This document shows, one piece after another, positions 7,211 to 10,957 of a stretch of 10,957 nucleotides of DNA. The stretch lies in contig WRNQ01000043.1 of assembly GCA_009776565.1 (NCBI GenBank), forward strand, positions 1 through 10,957, written 5' to 3'. The notes beneath the pieces were generated by a model, which made no database searches, was not told where the DNA came from, and worked only from the letters and a program-made list of their open reading frames with translations. Within the stretch, counting starts at the first letter, position 1. Every line of letters begins with the position of its first letter. The position numbers and the translations under genes are program-made. The DNA is from Synergistaceae bacterium (lineage in GTDB: Bacteria > Synergistota > Synergistia > Synergistales > Aminobacteriaceae).

Positions 7211-7624
7211 CTTCTAAAGGTATTGGGTTCCACGTACGAATGAAAGATGTAAAGCATACAAAAGTAAAAATCATGAGTACTTGACTGTGCCAGAAATTGT
7301 GTATAGTGTATTGCGTGGTGCAAATTAGTATTGCACATAACATGTTGCGTACTACATAGTGTGCATGATGTATTGAACATAGCATACTGCGCATAATGTA
7401 GCGCATATTGTAAATTGCATAGTGCATATTGCATAGTGCAAATTGAGCATAATGTATTGATTGCATATGTTGCGTTTCGTAGTAGAAAAAACAGAGTGCA
7501 CATCGTACACTACACATTGCACAATAAATAATTATAATTGCGTATTGCGATAGAAATGTAAAGGGCAGAACGCAAGCTACTGTTTTTTTGCGCGGGAGAG
7601 TAGTCGTGAGGATAAGGAGAATGA
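7211..7624 (+). other. Low-complexity leader rich in TGCATA-like words, no gene seen
   Basis: From about 7300 to 7530 the sequence is built from degenerate short words such as ATTGCATAGTGCAT (twice in tandem, 7414-7427 and 7428-7440), TAATGTA and GCGCATA. Open frames on the minus strand here are low-complexity strings of Cys, Tyr, Met, Gln and Ala without ribosome binding sites, and are treated as spurious. I do not recognise a riboswitch or a terminator. The strong AAGGAGA at 7614-7620 belongs to the next gene. Confidence 0.5.
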
Positions 7625-9643
7625 ATGTCTATGAGCGCTGAGCTTAGAGTAAGTGCATCCGCTTTCACCCATAGAGGTCAACTGCATGATGTCAACACAG
7701 GCAATTTTATCTTGGATGGGCGATATCTTTTCGGATTTGAGCTCGATAATTCCCACATTTCTCTAAACAACTGGGATAGAAGTTACTTTTTCGCTATATG
7801 CGACAGTAGGCGAAATGACTACTTAAACACTTCCGTTTCCGGCATAAAGGAGCTTAAAAAACTGAGTGGCCGTCTCAAGACTTACACGGGCGATATAAAA
7901 TCAAAAACTGAAATGATGGGCGAGTGTTTCATCAATACAGAGAATTTGCTATATGAAAGCGTCAGGTATGCCGACTTTGAACGAAACCGACCAACGCGTG
8001 ACAAGACGCTTACATCTTTGGATAAGAAATTAATGCCCGATGGAGAAAAGAGGACAAACGCAAAAAGTTCGGTTGATGACGAAGGCGACATTGGAGAAGA
8101 CCTTGGCGACGAATATGACGACAACTTTGACGGGTCGCATAAGAGCGGGTACAAAGGCGAGTTCAGGGACGAGTATAAGAGCGAATACAGGGATGAACCA
8201 AAGGCTGAACCGGAAGACGGATATAAGAGCGAATCCAGGGACAAGCCTGAAGATGGGATTAAAACAGACGATTACAAAGATGGGTATGAGGACGATTATG
8301 ATGATGGGTATGAGGATGGTTATAACAAAACTGGTGGTCATTACACATATCCTGATGATGAATACTATGATGAAGACGAAGACGATTTTGAGGACGATTT
8401 TGATTTCGATGACGATGATGATGATAGATATAGCAGCATTGACACATCAGTTCCGGGAGGGAAAGGATTTTCAACTGCCGGCATCGTAATTAGCGACAAA
8501 AAGATATCGGTTTTGGCTCAAGGTGATTGCGAAGCGTTTTTACTTAGGGGTTCAACCTTGCGTATACTTTCAAGCAGTGAAAATGCCGTTGGCGGTTCTG
8601 ATCAGAGGATGCAGAATGTTAATGCCAGGATGCGGCAGAATTCCGGGCCGTATCACCCCTATGGCAGGTCGTCGGAGGTCTTTGACGCCAAGGAAGGGGA
8701 TGTTCTCCTTCTATGCTGCACAGATTTGGTTGACGCGCTGGGGAAGGATAATATTGACGATTATCTTGCTATGCGTGAGGATGCCTCAATCATAACAAGC
8801 ACTATGATGTTTGACGCCGTAAAAAGTGAACCCGATAGAAATCTGACGTGCCTTGTGGTCAAAATTGAGGAGATACAAGAAGAAGATATGCTGGCGTCAG
8901 TTCAAAAGAGAATGGACGCAAGATATAGCCAGAGCGGCGTCAGGATGGGAAGCCAGACCGGGGCAGGCACAGGCGTTGGCGCTGCAGTATCCGGTATGAA
9001 TACAGGAGCTGGGGGGGTCGCTAAATTTGAAACCGGAAGCACGCGTATTGCAAATACCCCTTATCAAAATAGGGATGCCTTTTCCAAAACTGCCGCGCAG
9101 AAGTTTGAAGCGCCATCGAAAAAGTTTGGTCCGAAGAGTTTCAATAAATCCTTTATTCAAAGCGCTGTTACAACAGTAGTTCTGATTGTGCTGCTACTGG
9201 TGTCATATTATCTATTTGAAGAGAACAAGAATGGTTCGTCAGGTGTGGTGAATAATTCAAGAACAACAACCACGACAACAGCGGGAACGCGCACTACGGG
9301 TGATGGCGGCAATATGGAGGGCGTGGGCGATGATGGCGGTGGAGGGTATGAAAATGGCGATGAACCCACTACGCACGACCAGGACAGCGGAACTACCACC
9401 CGGTACGTTGAGCCGACGCCAACGCCAACTCCCGGCCCATTGGCGATGCACAAGGTTTCAGGAGGTGAGAACCTCGGCAGGATTGCTCAAAGGTATTACG
9501 GCAGTTCAGCGAAAGAATATGTTGATTTGATTAAGGAGGCTAACAACCTGACATCAGATTTGATCAGGGTAAATGATGAGCTTACCATACCGCAAAAGCC
9601 TGCGACAGAGGCTTCGCCTTCTCCGTCTCCAGCGCCAAACTAA
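7625..9643 (+). CDS. Membrane protein: degenerate PP2C-like domain, acidic insert, transmembrane helix, LysM
   Basis: A 672-residue protein of unusual architecture; function unknown. Residues 10-115 and 280-416 together resemble a PP2C (PPM) phosphatase: FTHRGQLHDVNTGNF, then FFAICDS, then GDCEAFLLR (300-308), GDVLLLCCTDLVDAL (358-372) and RNLTCLVVKI. Metal-binding positions are mostly lost: Gly26 replaces the Asp of the RxxNxD motif, Thr366 lies where SDG has Asp, and Arg405 where DNxT has Asp; only Asp60 remains. A very acidic Asp/Glu/Tyr/Gly/Lys-rich segment (151-268) interrupts the domain. A Gly/Gln-rich stretch leads to one membrane helix (514-531) with basic residues before it, so the PP2C part should be cytosolic. 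A Thr/Pro-rich linker and a LysM domain (608-657, ending LTIPQ) are outside and should bind peptidoglycan. AAGGAGA supports the ATG at 7625; the ATG at 7631 is also possible. Confidence 0.85.
   Translation: MSMSAELRVSASAFTHRGQLHDVNTGNFILDGRYLFGFELDNSHISLNNWDRSYFFAICDSRRNDYLNTSVSGIKELKKLSGRLKTYTGDIKSKTEMMGECFINTENLLYESVRYADFERNRPTRDKTLTSLDKKLMPDGEKRTNAKSSVDDEGDIGEDLGDEYDDNFDGSHKSGYKGEFRDEYKSEYRDEPKAEPEDGYKSESRDKPEDGIKTDDYKDGYEDDYDDGYEDGYNKTGGHYTYPDDEYYDEDEDDFEDDFDFDDDDDDRYSSIDTSVPGGKGFSTAGIVISDKKISVLAQGDCEAFLLRGSTLRILSSSENAVGGSDQRMQNVNARMRQNSGPYHPYGRSSEVFDAKEGDVLLLCCTDLVDALGKDNIDDYLAMREDASIITSTMMFDAVKSEPDRNLTCLVVKIEEIQEEDMLASVQKRMDARYSQSGVRMGSQTGAGTGVGAAVSGMNTGAGGVAKFETGSTRIANTPYQNRDAFSKTAAQKFEAPSKKFGPKSFNKSFIQSAVTTVVLIVLLLVSYYLFEENKNGSSGVVNNSRTTTTTTAGTRTTGDGGNMEGVGDDGGGGYENGDEPTTHDQDSGTTTRYVEPTPTPTPGPLAMHKVSGGENLGRIAQRYYGSSAKEYVDLIKEANNLTSDLIRVNDELTIPQKPATEASPSPSPAPN
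8075..8429 (+). repeat. Acidic low-complexity coding segment with in-frame tandem duplications
   Basis: Codes residues 151-268 of the PP2C-like protein. TATAAGAGCGAATNCAGGGA occurs at 8174 and 8222 (offset 48 bp), and a 24-bp unit beginning GATGGGTATGAGGA is duplicated at 8279-8302 and 8303-8326. Both periods are multiples of three, so the frame is kept and the protein shows repeated YKSE-RD-PEDG and DGYED blocks. Confidence 0.85.
9596..9614 (-). terminator. Weak hairpin, possible terminator of the prepilin peptidase transcript
   Basis: On the minus strand AAGCCT, a 7-nt loop and AGGCTT form a perfect 6-bp stem 26 nt past the prepilin peptidase stop, inside the 3' end of the opposing gene. 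The T-run is short (TTTT, partly in the stem), so termination may be poor. Confidence 0.3.
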
Positions 9644-10419
9644 CTGAGCAGCAGCGCGATATAACTGCCTATAACGAGAAAGGGCCCAAATGATATTGAG
9701 TCCCTTCTCTTTTTTATGCCCAGGATTATAAGCGCCAGTCCGATTACGCCGCCTGATATTATTGAGATGAAAACAGCGAACAGACAGCGATCAAAACCAA
9801 GTATTATTCCGATAGGAATCAAGAGCTTTATATCTCCCATACCTATCGAATTCTCTTTTTTAAAAATAAAAAAAGACACAACATAGATAAGAAAGAAGAA
9901 CACAGCGCCCGGCAACAAGCCCATAAGGGGTAGAAACGGGCTTTGATTCCCGCCGTATATGGCCATTGGCCGGATTATATTGTAGGAAAATGCGAGAGTA
10001 GCGATGACGAGAGAGTAGAATATAAGCCTGTTTGGTATTATCATCCACTGGACGTCTATTATTCCGGCGCCTATAAGTAGCGCGAAGAAAATGGAATAGC
10101 ATAAAAATTCAAATGAAAAAGAGTATTTAAAAAAAATTGACAAAAAGAGGAGCCCGACAAGAATCTCAACAGCGGGATAAAGTGGTGAAATACTGGACTT
10201 GCACTGTCTACACCGCCCTCGCAGGATTATATAGCTTATTACAGGAATCAATTCCGCCGCGCTCAGGATTTTACCGCAACTCACACAATGCGACCGTTCG
10301 GTTACAACGGATTCGCCCCTCGGGACCCTATAGATTACAACATTTATGAATGAACCGACCACAAGCCCAAAAACGAAAATTATTGAATAAGTCAAAAGGG
10401 CCGACGCGCTAATTGTCAA
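9640..10419 (-). CDS. Prepilin peptidase (A24 family, PilD/ComC type)
   Basis: Polytopic membrane aspartic protease that cleaves, and often N-methylates, type IV prepilin-like leader peptides; needed for pili, competence pseudopili or type II secretion. At 259 residues it has the full two-part form. The N-terminal domain carries GSFINVVIYRVPRGES and two zinc-type CxxC pairs (Cys45/48 and Cys70/73). The catalytic aspartates are Asp122 in IIDVQWMIIPN and Asp196 in GMGDIK. The start is TTG at 10417-10419, with AGAGGA about 8 nt upstream; it begins one base after the stop of the upstream membrane protein, so the two are probably translationally coupled. The 3' end overlaps the end of the opposing PP2C-like gene by 4 nt. 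No pilin or assembly ATPase gene is in the window, so the pathway it serves is open. Confidence 0.95.
   Translation of the reverse strand: MTISASALLTYSIIFVFGLVVGSFINVVIYRVPRGESVVTERSHCVSCGKILSAAELIPVISYIILRGRCRQCKSSISPLYPAVEILVGLLFLSIFFKYSFSFEFLCYSIFFALLIGAGIIDVQWMIIPNRLIFYSLVIATLAFSYNIIRPMAIYGGNQSPFLPLMGLLPGAVFFFLIYVVSFFIFKKENSIGMGDIKLLIPIGIILGFDRCLFAVFISIISGGVIGLALIILGIKKRRDSISFGPFLVIGSYIALLLS
9676..9715 (+). terminator. Probable terminator of the PP2C-like/LysM gene
   Basis: GAGAAAGGG (9676-9684) and CCCTTCTC (9702-9709) form an 8-bp stem with one bulged A, followed directly by TTTTTT (9710-9715). It begins 32 nt past the stop of the LysM gene and lies inside the opposing prepilin peptidase gene, where the same bases code the conserved SFGP region, so part of the match may be coincidence. 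Confidence 0.5.
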
Positions 10420-10420
10420 A

Positions 10421-10834
10421 TTAAAATCCTCTTAAGACTATATTCAGAATTATTGAGACAAGAACGATTATTGAAACCGCAAGAGCTCCTACGACTGTGA
10501 CGCTGACTCTGTCGAACTTTCTTTTTAAACGTTTCCTGTTCAGGTGCAGGCCAACAACCGCCATAATTACGCTGGGCGCCACGAGGAAGAGCGAGTAGTA
10601 AAGGTATTGTGGCAGCCATGGATATTCGATATGGGTTGCAATCAACGATTCAAAAAACTTGATGTTTTTAGGAATTGCGAAGTATACAAGCGTAAGTCCT
10701 CCCAAAAGAAACGCCCAACTTGAAATAGCCATTATCCTCATAGCCAAAATCACTTTATCAGGCTTTTTTCTGCGTTCTACACGTTTTGGCGGCGCATCAT
10801 CAAACAGCCTCCGGTATTGATCGTTAAGCTTCAA
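10421..10834 (-). CDS. Three-helix membrane protein of unknown function
   Basis: I do not recognise this 137-residue protein. It has a basic cytosolic N-terminus (KRVERRKKPDK, 18-27), predicted membrane helices at about 29-53, 76-98 and 110-134, and a basic loop RKRLKRKFDR (100-109) between helices 2 and 3. By the positive-inside rule the N-terminus and that loop are inside, and the 54-75 loop (with YPWLPQY just after it) is outside. The only in-frame start is TTG at 10832-10834, preceded by AGGAG at a 9-nt spacing; an upstream in-frame TAG rules out a longer form. An out-of-frame ATG-TCT-TGA overlaps this start. Its stop is one base from the TTG of the prepilin peptidase, so the two form an operon and this protein may act with that peptidase or its pilins. 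Confidence 0.75.
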   Translation of the reverse strand: MKLNDQYRRLFDDAPPKRVERRKKPDKVILAMRIMAISSWAFLLGGLTLVYFAIPKNIKFFESLIATHIEYPWLPQYLYYSLFLVAPSVIMAVVGLHLNRKRLKRKFDRVSVTVVGALAVSIIVLVSIILNIVLRGF

Positions 10835-10860
10835 GACATCACGCTCCTAAAATGGCATTG

Positions 10861-10952
10861 AAGTATGAACTAGCCGTTCATACTTTCGAGAGGAACCCTA
10901 TGGTTCCCCTCGATTCTCCCCTCCTTTACTGCGGGAGAGGGGATTCCCCTCT
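10861..10952. repeat. Three back-to-back hairpins at the right edge
   Basis: Hairpin 1: AAGTATGAAC, loop TAGCC, GTTCATACTT (10861-10885), 10 perfect pairs. Hairpin 2 directly abuts it: TCGAGAGGAACC, loop CTAT, GGTTCCCCTCGA (10886-10913), 11 of 12 pairs. Hairpin 3: GGAGAGGGGA and TCCCCTCTCC around a single T (about 10932-10952), 10 perfect pairs. They lie upstream of the minus-strand membrane protein pair, where no promoter is evident. They may be a dispersed palindromic element, the end of a mobile element cut by the window, or a structured leader or terminator of a neighbouring transcript. Confidence 0.7.
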
Positions 10953-10957
10953 CCACA

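Noticed and set aside
7245..7292. Possible 14-codon leader peptide starting at the first ATG after the promoter
   Set aside because: No ribosome binding site at a suitable distance and no run of a regulatory amino acid.
7179..7517. Two overlapping minus-strand open frames rich in Cys, Tyr, Met, Gln and Ala
   Set aside because: They arise from the low-complexity TGCATA-type sequence in the leader, have no ribosome binding site, and oppose a consensus promoter.
8030..8489. Open frames on both strands within the acidic segment of the PP2C-like gene
   Set aside because: The GAT/GAC-rich repeats leave other frames open and give hydrophobic or His/Met-rich strings; these are shadows of the real gene.

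Overview
The window looks like chromosome from a low-to-moderate GC, anaerobic Gram-positive bacterium of the Clostridia type. This is an inference from several things: near-consensus sigma-A promoters, strong GGAGG-type ribosome binding sites, some TTG starts, a single HU protein, a PgcA-type phosphoglucomutase, a hybrid-cluster-associated CxxC mini-protein, and wall-binding proteins carrying PG_binding_1 and LysM modules. I see no transposase, integrase, phage gene, tRNA, rRNA or CRISPR array.

Layout. (1) 1-3116, plus strand: the 3' part of a long exported-type protein made of two successive CtpA-like units (PDZ + S41 peptidase + peptidoglycan-binding domain). The first unit has lost its catalytic residues and the second keeps the full Ser/Lys/Gln set. 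The frame is open to the left edge through a 15-bp tandem repeat coding an Ala/Thr/Ser linker, so the true start is outside the window. (2) A bidirectional terminator at 3167-3205 separates it from the convergent HU gene (3269-3544, minus). Next comes a 67-69 residue DUF1858-type redox protein (3824-4033, minus). Both minus-strand genes have recognisable promoters. (3) A spacer of stacked tandem repeats, including a 21-bp minisatellite, leads into pgcA (4486-6243, plus). This is followed by a divergent thymidylate synthase homologue (6390-7145, plus). (4) A consensus promoter at 7182-7210 precedes a 415-nt low-complexity leader and then a 672-residue membrane protein. That protein is a degenerate PP2C-like domain split by a very acidic insert, then one transmembrane helix and an extracytoplasmic LysM domain (7625-9643, plus). 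(5) Converging on it with a 4-nt overlap is a minus-strand pair: a three-helix membrane protein of unknown function (10421-10834) and a prepilin peptidase (9640-10419). They are tightly coupled and both start with TTG. (6) The right edge (10861-10952) holds three back-to-back hairpins that may be the end of a dispersed repeat.

The genes do not form one obvious pathway. Two themes recur. First, cell-envelope proteins are built by fusing wall-binding modules to enzyme folds that have partly or wholly lost catalytic residues. Second, short tandem duplications are abundant in both spacers and coding linkers. Units in coding sequence are multiples of three, while those in spacers have any length. 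No coherent new defence or biosynthetic system is evident. The most unusual items are the dead-plus-live double S41 protein and the PP2C-like/LysM transmembrane protein.
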